DNA of 64,000 bases from JAFGMQ01 sp036733345 (GCA_036733345.1 DAINAR010000008.1:1-64000), one strand, 5' to 3'. Shown: positions 16,509 to 26,211, counted from the stretch's first letter. The notes: generated by a model not told the origin, from the letters alone. Numbers and translations are program-made.

Positions 16509-17906
16509 ATGAAAAAATTAGGGAAAACAAAACATATTCATTTCGTTGGAATCGGCGGTATTGGTATGAGCGGAATAGCCGAGCTTCTGATCAATTTGGG
16601 ATACAAAGTCAGCGGATCCGACCTGAAAACCACACCCGTTACAAGACGACTTGAGGCTATTGGCGCAAAGATTTATTCAGGCCACAAAAATGAGCACCTG
16701 GATTATGAAGAGACCGATGTAGTTGTCTATTCATCGGCTGTTGGACCGGACAATCCGGAAATCACTGAAGCAAGAAACCATTTTATCCCTGTAATACCAA
16801 GGGCAGAAATGCTGGCTGAGTTGATGCGCCTTAAATACGGTATTGCTGTAGCTGGCGCGCATGGCAAGACAACCACAACATCCATGGTAGCATCCATTCT
16901 GAACTCTGCAGATCTTGACCCTACAGTAGTGATCGGAGGCAGGCTCAACATATGGGGCGGTTCCAACGCCAAACTGGGCCAGGGAGATATCCTCCTTGCT
17001 GAAGCTGATGAAAGTGACGGGTCATTTCTCGCATTATCACCAACTTTAGCAGTAGTCACTAATATAGACTATGAGCATATAAATCACTACGGGAATATTC
17101 AGTCCATACGTGAGACTTTCACGAATTTCATCAATAAGGTCCCTTTTTACGGAACTGCGATATTATGTCTTGATAATGAAGAAATTCAAAGCATTATCCC
17201 ATTACTCAATAAAAGGTATATAACCTACGGCATGACATCTCAGGCGAATCTGAGAGGAAAAAATCTTGAAAAGAATAAATCCGGGTTCAGCCTGGAGGTC
17301 CTTTACAACAACAATGCCTTAGGCCGTGTAACAGTAGGCCTGCCAGGGGAACACAACGCACTGAATGCGTTGGCTGCAATAGGAGTAGCACTTGAATTGG
17401 ATCTTGATTTCGAGACTATCAGGAAAGGGCTTAAAGACCTGGGTGGTCTGGAGAGGCGTTTTCAAATTAAGGGAGAGCACAACGGTATCATCATACTTGA
17501 TGATTACGGCCACCATCCTACTGAAATAGTAGCGACTCTCAAAACAGCAAAGGAATGCTGGCCGGAAAGACGTTTGATTGTAATCTTCCAGCCACACAGA
17601 TATTCACGCACCAGGGATTTATACGATCGCTTTGTTATCAGTTTTAATGATGCAGATATCCTTATAATTGCACCTGTTTATGCCGCAGGGGAAAAGCCGA
17701 TTGAAAATGTAAATTCTGAATGGCTGGCACAAGGGGCAAAGGAGCACGGACACAAAGAAGTAATACACTGCGCTAATCAGGAAGAAATACTGCATGTACT
17801 TTTATCAGTTGGGCTTCCAGGAGACCTTGTAATGACATTAGGTGCTGGAGATATTTACAGAGAAGGCGAAAATTTTCTGGAAAAGTTAAAATCTTTGCAA
17901 AGTTGA
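16509..17906 (+). CDS. murC: UDP-N-acetylmuramate--L-alanine ligase
   Basis: 465 residues. It adds L-Ala to UDP-MurNAc, the first peptide step. The N-terminal GIGGIGMSGIAELL loop binds the nucleotide sugar. The ATP loop is VAGAHGKTTTTSM (about 115-127), followed by LAEADESDGSF, TNIDYEHINHYG, DDYGHHPTEI and FQPHRYSRTRDL. No convincing ribosome site precedes the ATG, and the 123 bases upstream are very AT-rich, so expression may depend on a local promoter or on read-through. murB begins 35 bases downstream. Confidence 0.96.
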   Translation: MKKLGKTKHIHFVGIGGIGMSGIAELLINLGYKVSGSDLKTTPVTRRLEAIGAKIYSGHKNEHLDYEETDVVVYSSAVGPDNPEITEARNHFIPVIPRAEMLAELMRLKYGIAVAGAHGKTTTTSMVASILNSADLDPTVVIGGRLNIWGGSNAKLGQGDILLAEADESDGSFLALSPTLAVVTNIDYEHINHYGNIQSIRETFTNFINKVPFYGTAILCLDNEEIQSIIPLLNKRYITYGMTSQANLRGKNLEKNKSGFSLEVLYNNNALGRVTVGLPGEHNALNALAAIGVALELDLDFETIRKGLKDLGGLERRFQIKGEHNGIIILDDYGHHPTEIVATLKTAKECWPERRLIVIFQPHRYSRTRDLYDRFVISFNDADILIIAPVYAAGEKPIENVNSEWLAQGAKEHGHKEVIHCANQEEILHVLLSVGLPGDLVMTLGAGDIYREGENFLEKLKSLQS

Positions 17907-17941
17907 CATGGCCACAGGATTCAAGGGATCGGAATTAGACG

Positions 17942-18850
17942 ATGGACATAAAGCAAAAAGAATATTTGATCAGTATTGCCGGAGAAGAGATTCTCTTTGA
18001 TTGTCCCATGTCGACATACACAACATTTGGTGTTGGTGGACAGGCAGAAGCCATTTGTAAAGTGAGAGATCTGAAAACCCTGAAAAAGCTCATTATATTT
18101 TTAAATACCGAACATATCCAATATGTTACCGTTGGCCGCGGAAGTAATATTCTTGTAAAAGATGAGGGTATTGATGGTGTTGTGATACGCCTGCAAGGGT
18201 CATTAGCTTCTATGGAGGTAAAAGACCTGATCAACTCAATTGTAATAGCAGGAGGTGGATTGCTCCTTTCCGAACTCCTTGTGCATTGTCGTGATTCCGG
18301 GTTGGGCGGTATTGAATTCCTTGCCGGGATACCCGGCACAGTGGGCGGCGCCGTAGTAATGAATGCAGGAGCTTTTGGAAAAGAAATCGGATCCTTTGTC
18401 CGGGAAGTACATATCATTACAAAGACAGGCGACCTGAAAAAAATTGGGCCTCCTCATCTTGAATTCTATTACAGGCATTTCAAGGTGGAAAAAGGTGCAG
18501 TGATTGCCCGTGTCTGCTTAAAGCTGATCAGGAAGGAAAAAAAACTCGTTGAAAAAGAAACCTGTGAGTTCCTTAAAAAAAGAAAGGGATACCAGCCGAA
18601 CTATCCCAGCGCAGGATCTGTTTTCAGGAATCCTCCCAATGATTTTGCAGGGAGACTGATTGAAAATGCAGGACTAAAGGGTAAAAGAATAGGCGGAGCT
18701 ATGATCTCCGACAAGCACGCTAACTTTATTGTTAATGCTGGTGGAGCAAAAGCAAAAGATATTCTTGATCTGCTTCATCTTGCCCAGAAGAGTGTAAAGG
18801 AAAAGACAGGCATTGAACTGGAGCCCGAAATAGAGATTATCGGGGAATGA
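17942..18850 (+). CDS. murB: UDP-N-acetylenolpyruvoylglucosamine reductase
   Basis: 302 residues, a type II (short) FAD-dependent MurB that reduces UDP-GlcNAc-enolpyruvate with NADPH to UDP-MurNAc. Motifs are TTFGVGG, VGRGSNILVKDEG, the FAD/catalytic block LAGIPGTVGGAVVMNAGAFG, the catalytic serine in YPSAGSVFRNP, and the final Glu in LEPEIEIIG. The murC-murB-ftsQ order normally has ddl after murB; here ftsQ follows 3 bases later, so ddl is missing from the cluster. Confidence 0.96.
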   Translation: MDIKQKEYLISIAGEEILFDCPMSTYTTFGVGGQAEAICKVRDLKTLKKLIIFLNTEHIQYVTVGRGSNILVKDEGIDGVVIRLQGSLASMEVKDLINSIVIAGGGLLLSELLVHCRDSGLGGIEFLAGIPGTVGGAVVMNAGAFGKEIGSFVREVHIITKTGDLKKIGPPHLEFYYRHFKVEKGAVIARVCLKLIRKEKKLVEKETCEFLKKRKGYQPNYPSAGSVFRNPPNDFAGRLIENAGLKGKRIGGAMISDKHANFIVNAGGAKAKDILDLLHLAQKSVKEKTGIELEPEIEIIGE

Positions 18851-18853
18851 AAA

Positions 18854-19645
18854 ATGAAAAGAAAGCCTTCTAAGAATAGGAAGCCCAACAGGGGTAAAAT
18901 TATTAAACGCATCGGGAGCGGGGTAATAAAGGTGTTCTTACTTTTTTCATTTATCTCAATAGTAAGTTTATTTTTTCTATCTGTTTATTATTACCTGCTG
19001 GAATCCCCTTACATCAAATTGGAGCAGATAGCCGTAGAGGGAATTGAAGGAGAAATAAGAGATGAAGTGATCCGGGCATGCAATCTGCATTCAGGTCTTA
19101 GCCTGGTCGCTCTCAACTTATACGAATTGAAGCAAAAAATTGAAAAGCATCCATGGATCAAATCAGCCCGATTAGAAAGACAATTTCCGCACACCTTGCT
19201 TCTGAAGGCTGAAAAAGAAATCCCGTATGCACTGGTACTCATGGATAGGATTTATTGTATGAATCGTGAGGGCAAAATATTCACTGAGGCTAACGAAATA
19301 AAAATGTTAGATTTTCCCGTTATTACAGGTTGTCATAAAGATACACCGGAAAGCAGAAACCAAATGAACAGGGCTTTTCATATTATGAATATGTTGGCTT
19401 CTGAAGAACCGCCATGGACTCTGGAAAATCTTTCGGAAATCCATATAAATGAAAATGAAAGCATGTCGATTTATTTTAAGCATATTCATGCGGAAATAGT
19501 ATTAAATGGCGATAAACTTGCAAGCAAAATAGCAGGCTTGAGGAAAGTTGCAGGGCATCTGATTCAGACAGATCGGATTGACAGTGTAAACCGCATTAAT
19601 CTTGACGCCATGGATGGTGCCGTTGTGTCTTTTAAGAGGAGCTAA
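18854..19645 (+). CDS. ftsQ: Cell division protein FtsQ
   Basis: 263 residues. A strongly basic cytoplasmic tail (KRKPSKNRKPNRGKIIKR) precedes one transmembrane helix (VFLLFSFISIVSLFFLSVYYYLL, about 26-48). The periplasmic POTRA domain follows (YIKLEQIAVEGIEG to HPWIKSARLERQFPHTLLLKAEKEIPYA), then the FtsQ beta domain. FtsQ recruits FtsL/FtsB to the divisome. The start codon lies 3 bases after the murB stop. ftsA follows after 77 bases. Confidence 0.93.
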   Translation: MKRKPSKNRKPNRGKIIKRIGSGVIKVFLLFSFISIVSLFFLSVYYYLLESPYIKLEQIAVEGIEGEIRDEVIRACNLHSGLSLVALNLYELKQKIEKHPWIKSARLERQFPHTLLLKAEKEIPYALVLMDRIYCMNREGKIFTEANEIKMLDFPVITGCHKDTPESRNQMNRAFHIMNMLASEEPPWTLENLSEIHINENESMSIYFKHIHAEIVLNGDKLASKIAGLRKVAGHLIQTDRIDSVNRINLDAMDGAVVSFKRS

Positions 19646-19722
19646 TATATGCCCTGGAGGCCTATTTCTGAGCAATGATTTCTGCAATTTCAAAATTCAA
19701 TTCATGAATGAGGTAAAGCTGG

Positions 19723-20946
19723 ATGTCTGGAAAGATTGTTGTCGGTCTTGATATAGGAACTACAAAAATATGTGCCGTAGTCGGCGAAGTCCGGCCTGAA
19801 GGCATTGAAATTATCGGTATGGGGAGCCATCCTTCCGAAGGTCTTAGAAAAGGGGTTGTTATAAATATCGATAATACAGTTAATTCCATAAAAGAAGCTG
19901 TTGAAGAAGCCGAAACCATGGCCGGATGCGAGATCACAGCTGCCTATACTGGAATTGCAGGAGGTCATATCAAGGGATTTAATTTCCCGGGAGTAATTGG
20001 CCTGAAAGAGAAGGAGGTCACCAAAAAAGATATAGAGCGCGTCATTGAAGCAGCAAGTGCAGTAGCTATTCCGATGGATCGGGAAGTAATTCACACATTG
20101 GTCCAGGAATTTATAGTGGATGAGCAGGATGGGATACTTGATCCTCTTGGCATGTCGGGGACTCGTCTTGAGGCAAAGGTTCACATTGTGACGGGATCAG
20201 TTACATCTGCCCAGAATATAATAAAATGTGCAAACAGGGCAGGGTTAGATGTTTGCGATATTATTCTTCAGCCCCTTGCATCCAGTGAAGCAGTGCTTTC
20301 CAAAGAAGAACGGAATCTTGGCACAGCTCTTATCGACTTTGGTGGTGGTACAACAGACATGGTAGTGTTTTCGAGAGGAACAATAAAACACACATCGGTC
20401 CTCGCATTGGGTGGTGATAATCTCACTTACGACATTGCTGTAGGCCTTAAAACACCACAAATTGAAGCAGAAAAAATAAAGATCAAATACGGTTGTGCAT
20501 TATCTTCACTAATAGGCAAAGATGACAAAATTGAGGTCCCGGGTGTAGGGGGAAGAAAAGCGAGAAGTTTGTCACGCCATATCCTGGGAGAAATTATTGA
20601 ACCCAGAATAGAGGAAATATTTTTTCTTGTGTATCGAGAACTTGAACATTCAGGTTTTGAAAATAAAATTACCTCAGGAGTAGTAATAACAGGTGGATCA
20701 GCTGAATTGCGCGGAGTAACTGAAATGGCCGAACAGATATTCAACACTCCAGCACGCGTGGGATACCCCCAGGGAATTACCGGATTGGTGGAAGTTGTAA
20801 ATCAACCCATGTATGCAACCGCAGTAGGTCTTGTCATATACGGAGCCAAGACAAACAAAAAGAATCAGAAATTCAGGATAAGGGATGCAAATATTTTTAA
20901 CCGCGTCATGGGGAGGATGAAAAAATGGTTTAAGGATATCGTCTAA
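19723..20946 (+). CDS. ftsA: Cell division protein FtsA
   Basis: 407 residues, an actin-like ATPase that tethers FtsZ to the membrane. Motifs are VGLDIGTTKICAVVGE (phosphate 1), the 1C/SHS2 region, LIDFGGGTTDMVVF (phosphate 2) and ITGGSAELRGVTEMA (adenosine). The C-terminal amphipathic membrane-targeting helix is visible as NRVMGRMKKWFKDIV. The ribosome site is AGGTAAAG before the ATG. ftsZ follows 81 bases downstream. Confidence 0.96.
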   Translation: MSGKIVVGLDIGTTKICAVVGEVRPEGIEIIGMGSHPSEGLRKGVVINIDNTVNSIKEAVEEAETMAGCEITAAYTGIAGGHIKGFNFPGVIGLKEKEVTKKDIERVIEAASAVAIPMDREVIHTLVQEFIVDEQDGILDPLGMSGTRLEAKVHIVTGSVTSAQNIIKCANRAGLDVCDIILQPLASSEAVLSKEERNLGTALIDFGGGTTDMVVFSRGTIKHTSVLALGGDNLTYDIAVGLKTPQIEAEKIKIKYGCALSSLIGKDDKIEVPGVGGRKARSLSRHILGEIIEPRIEEIFFLVYRELEHSGFENKITSGVVITGGSAELRGVTEMAEQIFNTPARVGYPQGITGLVEVVNQPMYATAVGLVIYGAKTNKKNQKFRIRDANIFNRVMGRMKKWFKDIV

Positions 20947-21027
20947 CTCGTTTTTATTAGCTGTTTGCAAAAGCGCATTAATAAAATTGAATCATAAAAG
21001 GATTTGAAACAAAAAAGGAGGGACATT

Positions 21028-22332
21028 ATGAAGTTCGAATTTGTGGACGAAAATGAAAAGGGAAAATACAGTGCCAAAATAAAAGTAGTTGGTGTAGGAG
21101 GAGCAGGAGGCAATGCAATAAACAATATGATTGCTTCTAAACTGAAAGGAGTGGATTTTATTGTTGCAAACACAGACTGTCAGGCGATTGAGCGCTCTAC
21201 ATGCTCCAACAGAATACAGCTCGGACCAACCGTCACGATGGGGCTGGGCGCTGGTGCTGATCCGGAAATTGGAAGCCAATCAGCCGAAGAAAGCATCAAT
21301 GAAATCCGAGAATCCCTGGGGCGTCCGGATATGGTGTTTATTACCGCAGGTATGGGTGGTGGAACAGGTACTGGCGCCAGCCCTACTATCGCAAGGGAGT
21401 GCAAGGGAAGCGGAGCTCTGACCGTGGCTGTTGTTACCAAACCCTTTAAATTTGAGGGAGAAAAGAGAATGAAGAGGGCCATGATGGGGATTGAAAGGCT
21501 CAAGGAAGAAGTTGACAGCCTGATCATTATTCCTAATGAACGCCTCAAAAACCTCAACAACTCAAACATTACTTTCAAGGAACTCATGTCCAAGGCTGAC
21601 GATGTACTGCTTCAGGCTGTTAGAGGCATATCCGATTTGATGTTAAGCAGCGGATTCATTAATCTTGACTTTGCAGACGTAAAAAAGGTTATGGGTCAGA
21701 TGGGTACCGCAATAATGGGAATGGGAAGAGCCAGCGGAGAAAACAGAACTGCGGAAGCAGCACAAATGGCAATTAACAGTCCTCTTCTGGAGGATATATC
21801 AATCAATGGAGCAAAAGGCCTCCTGATGAACATAATCGGCAGATCTGATATGACAATGGATGAAATTGATGCAGCCTCAAATTTTATAAAGGAACAGGTG
21901 AACGAAGATGCTGAAATATTCTGGGGAGTGGCCTTTGATGACACAATTGAAGACGAGGTTCAGGTGACAATTATCGCCACTGGTATTGAAGATAATATAG
22001 ATATTCGCGATAAACCCCTCAAGCATCGCTATAGTCATAATTCCGATGATAGTGATTACGATTCTGAACACAGCAACGTAGTTAACCTGAGAAATTTAAG
22101 TCGTGAAGAGGCAGAAGAAAACTGGGCCGTTAGATTTAATGGTATGAATCTTGACCCTGATACACTTGATACACCGACATATCAGAGGCAAAATCTGGGA
22201 CTTTCATCGTCGCAGACTGAAGATATTAACTATAAAGCTCAGAGTAATAAGGGGAAAAGGGGTATACTTAGTAGATTCGGCTTTACTGATAACCTGGATT
22301 ATCCTACATTTCTTAGAGCAAAAGCGGATTAA
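21028..22332 (+). CDS. ftsZ: Cell division protein FtsZ
   Basis: 434 residues, the tubulin-like GTPase that forms the Z ring. The N-terminal loop is VVGVGGAGGNAINNM; the tubulin signature GGGTGTG is at residues 110-116; the T7 catalytic loop is NLDFADVKKVM. A variable Asp/Ser-rich linker (about 335-420) leads to a clear C-terminal conserved peptide, LDYPTFLRAKAD, which binds FtsA. I start at the ATG of MKFEFVDEN, which has AGGAGGGA; an in-frame start eight codons upstream (21004) lacks one. This is the last gene of the cluster. Confidence 0.97.
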   Translation: MKFEFVDENEKGKYSAKIKVVGVGGAGGNAINNMIASKLKGVDFIVANTDCQAIERSTCSNRIQLGPTVTMGLGAGADPEIGSQSAEESINEIRESLGRPDMVFITAGMGGGTGTGASPTIARECKGSGALTVAVVTKPFKFEGEKRMKRAMMGIERLKEEVDSLIIIPNERLKNLNNSNITFKELMSKADDVLLQAVRGISDLMLSSGFINLDFADVKKVMGQMGTAIMGMGRASGENRTAEAAQMAINSPLLEDISINGAKGLLMNIIGRSDMTMDEIDAASNFIKEQVNEDAEIFWGVAFDDTIEDEVQVTIIATGIEDNIDIRDKPLKHRYSHNSDDSDYDSEHSNVVNLRNLSREEAEENWAVRFNGMNLDPDTLDTPTYQRQNLGLSSSQTEDINYKAQSNKGKRGILSRFGFTDNLDYPTFLRAKAD

Positions 22333-22398
22333 TAAATTTTTAGATTAAACTAACCGAAAAAGACGATAGGATTGCCTGATGGCAATCAAAAGATTTTA

Positions 22399-24156
22399 AT
22401 GTCCAGCAATATTATTTCCCTTTATCGAGCCAGGCTGGCTAAAGAAAAAGGTGTTATTACAAAAGATCGGGGAGGAAGGCTGTCAATTGCTCTAGCTTAC
22501 CCCAACCATTATCGCCTGGGCATGTCTAACCTGGGTTTTCATATTGTCTATCGTCTACTCAACAGTAGGTCTGATGTTGTTGCGGAGCGTGTTTTTCTGC
22601 CTGACGGTCAAGAAATGTCCCTCTACCGGAAGGCAGGGAAACCTCTCCTTTCAATGGAATCACAAACACCTCTTGAAAATTTTGACCTTATAGCTTTCTC
22701 AATATCATTTGAAAATGACTACCCGAACATCCTTAAAATCCTTGAAATGGGAAAAATTCCAGCCCTTGCCGTTGAAAGAACGACATCATATCCCTTTGTC
22801 ATGGCAGGAGGAATAACAACCTTCTTAAATCCTGAACCCTTAGCCCACTTTATTGACTTCTTTCTGCTTGGTGAGGCGGAATCCAATTTGGATGCGTTTT
22901 TGGACATTTTTTCTGAGCTCAAAGATTCATCTGCCGAAAAACTTGAAGCGAAAAAGATCCTTGCTAAAAATGTTCAATCTTTGTATGTTCCCTCCTTTTA
23001 TAAACATGAATATTATAGTGACGGCACTCTCAAAGCCGTCTTCCCTACACAGGCATGTGTTCCGGAAAAAATATTATCTGCCCGGTCAAAACCAGAAGCA
23101 TTCATAAATCAAAAAGCTCCTATATCAGCTATAACTTCACCGGATACTGAATTTGGTGCTAAAATACTTATAGAATTAGGTAGAGGATGCGGTCATTCCT
23201 GCCGATTTTGTGCGGCAGGATTTGTTTATCGTCCTCCAAGGGCCTATATGGAAACCCGCCTTCGCACAACTATTGATGAATCCATGGAAAGCTGCAATCA
23301 GTTAGGATTGATAGCGGCTGCGGTCTCTGATATACCTGGCATAAATAAATTAACGCGGTTGATTCTTGAAAAAGGAGGCCGGTTTTCTGTCTCTTCATTA
23401 AGAGCCGACGGTCTTACACCAGAACTTCTCAATAATCTCAAAGATTCCGGACAAAAAACCCTGTCCATAGCACCTGAAGCAGGTTCGGAAAGGCTGCGCA
23501 GGGTAATAAACAAGCACCTCACAACAGACCAGATTATAAACGCTGTTCGTCTTATATCCCACACAGAAGACTTTTCTCTCAGACTTTACTTTCTAATCGG
23601 CATCCCCACTGAAACCAATGAAGATGTATCGGAACTTCTGGAACTTGTAAAAATTATCAAGCACAATATGATAAAAGAATCTGCACATCGAGGCAGAATA
23701 GGGCAAATAAAACTGAGCATAAACTGTTTTGTTCCAAAAGCCTTTACCCCGTTTCAATGGTTTCCCATGGATCATTTTAATTCCCTCAAAGAAAAACAGA
23801 AGTGGTTGAACAGGGCATTATTAAAAAAAGGAGGGGTAAAAGCAGGCTTTGATGTCCCAAAATGGGCATACATACAAACATTACTTTCAATGGGAGATAG
23901 AAGGGTTGGCTCAATACTGCATTCAGCACATAAATCAGACGGAGATTGGGCAAAGGCGTTTCGGTATTCCAGTGTTAATCCTGACTTCTATGTATATCGT
24001 CCTAAAGGCCATGATGAAATCCTGCCATGGGATTTTATTGATCATGGTATTAAAAAAGAACATCTTATTAATGAATACAAAATGGCGGTTCAGGGTAAAG
24101 AATCAGATACCTGCAAGGTTGGTGAATGTTATCGGTGCGGAGTCTGCCTGAAATGA
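22399..24156 (+). CDS. B12-binding radical SAM protein (TIGR03960-like), unknown function
   Basis: About 585 residues. An N-terminal cobalamin-binding-like domain (ALAYPNHYRLGMSNLGFHIVYRLLN) is followed by a radical SAM core with Cys264, Cys268 and Cys271 (GRGCGHSCRFCAAGF). ISIAPEAGSERLRRVINK and LYFLIGIPTETNEDV are typical of this uncharacterised family. The C-terminus carries a further Cys cluster (CKVGECYRCGVCLK), a known family feature that could bind another cluster. The start is uncertain: a TTG at 22372 is in frame, but the ATG at 22399 fits better. It follows ftsZ by 66 bases. Confidence 0.85.
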   Translation: MSSNIISLYRARLAKEKGVITKDRGGRLSIALAYPNHYRLGMSNLGFHIVYRLLNSRSDVVAERVFLPDGQEMSLYRKAGKPLLSMESQTPLENFDLIAFSISFENDYPNILKILEMGKIPALAVERTTSYPFVMAGGITTFLNPEPLAHFIDFFLLGEAESNLDAFLDIFSELKDSSAEKLEAKKILAKNVQSLYVPSFYKHEYYSDGTLKAVFPTQACVPEKILSARSKPEAFINQKAPISAITSPDTEFGAKILIELGRGCGHSCRFCAAGFVYRPPRAYMETRLRTTIDESMESCNQLGLIAAAVSDIPGINKLTRLILEKGGRFSVSSLRADGLTPELLNNLKDSGQKTLSIAPEAGSERLRRVINKHLTTDQIINAVRLISHTEDFSLRLYFLIGIPTETNEDVSELLELVKIIKHNMIKESAHRGRIGQIKLSINCFVPKAFTPFQWFPMDHFNSLKEKQKWLNRALLKKGGVKAGFDVPKWAYIQTLLSMGDRRVGSILHSAHKSDGDWAKAFRYSSVNPDFYVYRPKGHDEILPWDFIDHGIKKEHLINEYKMAVQGKESDTCKVGECYRCGVCLK

Positions 24157-24261
24157 AAGCAATGAAATAATGTAATGCTCAATGACACTGCTTTTCGACT
24201 TTTCCCAGGACACTGATATTGCTAATGTCAGAATACTGGCAATGCATGAATGGCGATAAAA

Positions 24262-24281
24262 GAATCATAAACCGATGATTC
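24262..24281 (-). terminator. Candidate terminator of the FkbM/amidohydrolase operon
   Basis: GAATCAT / ATGATTC arms (24262-24268 and 24275-24281) form a 7-bp hairpin that, on the minus strand, is followed by TTTTATCG. It overlaps the stop codon of the amidohydrolase gene. The stem is AT-rich, so strength is modest. Confidence 0.4.
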
Positions 24282-24978
24282 GCTTTATATTTTTTGCCAG
24301 GATCAATTCTTTATCATTACTTCCGATATTCAAAGACTCAATTTTATTAAGTTCGTTTTTCATTGTGCCAAATGGAATGTCTGAACCGAAGATTATCCTT
24401 TCAGGACCTATCTTATGAATAAACTCGAGTATGGTATTCTGGCTTGCAAGAGCGGTATCAAAAAACACATCCTCATCGTCCTTGAAGCTACTGAGAAACT
24501 CCAAAGGGTCCCCTCCCAGCATACCCATGTGAGGTATGATAATTTTCAGGTTTTTTGCCTTCTTTACAAAGGACTCAGTAAATGCAAGTTCTTCCTCCAT
24601 AATTATTGGCAGGTTAATGGGCTGGGATTCTTCAATAAATGAATTCAGACGTGGATCTTCTAAAACATCATAGTTTGAAGAACAATCCTGAACCCCACGC
24701 GTCCAATGCCACTTTGCGCCGTAATACCCTTTTCCTAATGGAATTGATCTAAGATCATCGGGGATATAATAATAGGGAATAAACTTATCCACCCTCATTG
24801 ATTCCTTCAAAATATCCTCATTTATCGCCTCATCATCAATGGCTTTTGAAGGAAACGGAAAAATGACAACTCTGTCAACACCGCACAATTGGGACTGCCG
24901 CAGGAGCTCTTCTGTTGTCACCGTCATGAAAAGTGTTACAGAAGGCCCCCAGTGAGTATGAGAATCAATAATTTCCAT
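24265..24978 (-). CDS. Amidohydrolase-family TIM-barrel protein
   Basis: 237 residues of the Amidohydro_2 type. Metal ligands are visible: His7 and His9 in DSHTHWG, a central His in IIIPHMGML, and the Asp of FGSDIPFG that activates water. Members of this branch include decarboxylases and lactonases as well as hydrolases, and the substrate cannot be told. No signal peptide. It follows the FkbM methyltransferase by 9 bases, so the two are in one operon. Confidence 0.85.
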   Translation of the reverse strand: MEIIDSHTHWGPSVTLFMTVTTEELLRQSQLCGVDRVVIFPFPSKAIDDEAINEDILKESMRVDKFIPYYYIPDDLRSIPLGKGYYGAKWHWTRGVQDCSSNYDVLEDPRLNSFIEESQPINLPIIMEEELAFTESFVKKAKNLKIIIPHMGMLGGDPLEFLSSFKDDEDVFFDTALASQNTILEFIHKIGPERIIFGSDIPFGTMKNELNKIESLNIGSNDKELILAKNIKRIIGL

Positions 24979-24987
24979 ATCAAATCT

Positions 24988-25746
24988 CTATCTTGTCTTC
25001 CAGGCACATAACATATGCGTTAGATATTTACGGGTTGAAAAGCCTTTCAATTTCAGAAATTTTTCGAGCGAATCCCGATTGTGATCCTTTTCCCTTCCCT
25101 TGTGTACTTCCGCCGCTATCTGAGAAACCCTGTTCAAATAGGATTCAGGACATTTGTATAATATCTCGTATTCAGACCCTTCACAATCAAGCTTCATAAA
25201 GTCGCATCTATCAAGTTTATTTTCATCAAATATCTCCGCCAAAGTAACGCATGAAACTTGAATTGTCTGATCCTGAGGCCCTTGATGATCTAATATCGTG
25301 GCAGATGTTGAAAGGGAATCAATTGTATCATAGTACAGCGAAAGTTGCCCTGAATGGCTGTAGACCGCATATTTAAAACATCGTATATTACATTCCCTGT
25401 TCAGATCCATATTATTAATAAGTTGTCTGAAGTTTATATCGATGGGTTCATATGAATATATATTTGCCCCGGGGAATCGATCCGCAGCAAACAATGAGAA
25501 AAAACCTGCGTTCGCCCCTATATCAATAACTGTTGGCCCATCAGGTACACTTAGCCCCAATGCTCTCGTATAACACTCTTCCATGAAGATATCCTTGAAT
25601 TCAGGCAGCAACCTTCTTGGAACCTCAACAGCAATCCTCTTCCTTGTTCTGAATAAAAGAGGATCCCTGGAAGTCAACCCGAATTTTACTGCAAAATGTA
25701 ACCACCAGTTTGATATATTCCTGAATAGACGAACATATCTCATCAT
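24988..25746 (-). CDS. FkbM-family methyltransferase
   Basis: 252 residues. The AdoMet site is TVIDIGANAGFFSLFAADRF (about 74-93), followed by the acidic IYSYEPIDINFRQL and the FkbM signature FMKLDCEGSEYEIL. FkbM enzymes O-methylate sugars, polyketides or lipids. The ATG is preceded by AAGGTAAAAG. It is the middle gene of a minus-strand trio (small protein, FkbM, amidohydrolase) with gaps of 15 and 9 bases. No glycosyltransferase is nearby to point to a substrate. Confidence 0.88.
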   Translation of the reverse strand: MMRYVRLFRNISNWWLHFAVKFGLTSRDPLLFRTRKRIAVEVPRRLLPEFKDIFMEECYTRALGLSVPDGPTVIDIGANAGFFSLFAADRFPGANIYSYEPIDINFRQLINNMDLNRECNIRCFKYAVYSHSGQLSLYYDTIDSLSTSATILDHQGPQDQTIQVSCVTLAEIFDENKLDRCDFMKLDCEGSEYEILYKCPESYLNRVSQIAAEVHKGREKDHNRDSLEKFLKLKGFSTRKYLTHMLCAWKTR

Positions 25747-25761
25747 AATCTTTTACCTTGC

Positions 25762-26034
25762 CTAAAAATTATAGGGCCGCGATTCAGCCTCACAACCATA
25801 AAAACCTGTTATTTCGTCTCCAAGCGATTCAAGATACTCGATCAGCTCTTTTTCGCTTTCAAAATTCAGGACACTGACACTGCCGGTTAACTTTTTATTA
25901 TCTTTAATATTGCAATCATTAGACATCATCCTGTGAAATTCATCTGGATTATTATTATACTTTTCGGCCAGTTCAACCTCACTGATTACCTTACCGCTAA
26001 TACCGTATCCATCAAAGTAGATGTAATACTTCAT
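25762..26034 (-). CDS. Small acidic hypothetical protein
   Basis: 90 residues of unknown function. An AGGAGGG ribosome site lies 5 bases before the ATG, which strongly supports translation. The sequence is acidic and soluble, with a beta-alpha pattern (MKYYIYFDGYGISGK... then FESEKELIEYLESLGDEI). It has two cysteines and no known motif. It leads a three-gene minus-strand operon with an FkbM methyltransferase and an amidohydrolase. Its role may be tied to theirs, but nothing in the sequence shows how. Confidence 0.75.
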   Translation of the reverse strand: MKYYIYFDGYGISGKVISEVELAEKYNNNPDEFHRMMSNDCNIKDNKKLTGSVSVLNFESEKELIEYLESLGDEITGFYGCEAESRPYNF

Positions 26035-26211
26035 TAAATCCCTCCTGGCGTTAAATAATTAAGTCCATGTTTAAACAAGACGATAAATTCTTTCCGGATC
26101 TGCTATGAATCCGAAACTAAAAAGAATGATTTTTAACAGGATCAGTATAATCTGCCGGGGACATTCAGTTTAATAAAGGCACCTAAAGTCTTATAAAATA
26201 AATATACCACC

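Noticed and set aside
17935..18417. 160-residue minus-strand frame
   Set aside because: Antisense to murB, a certain gene.
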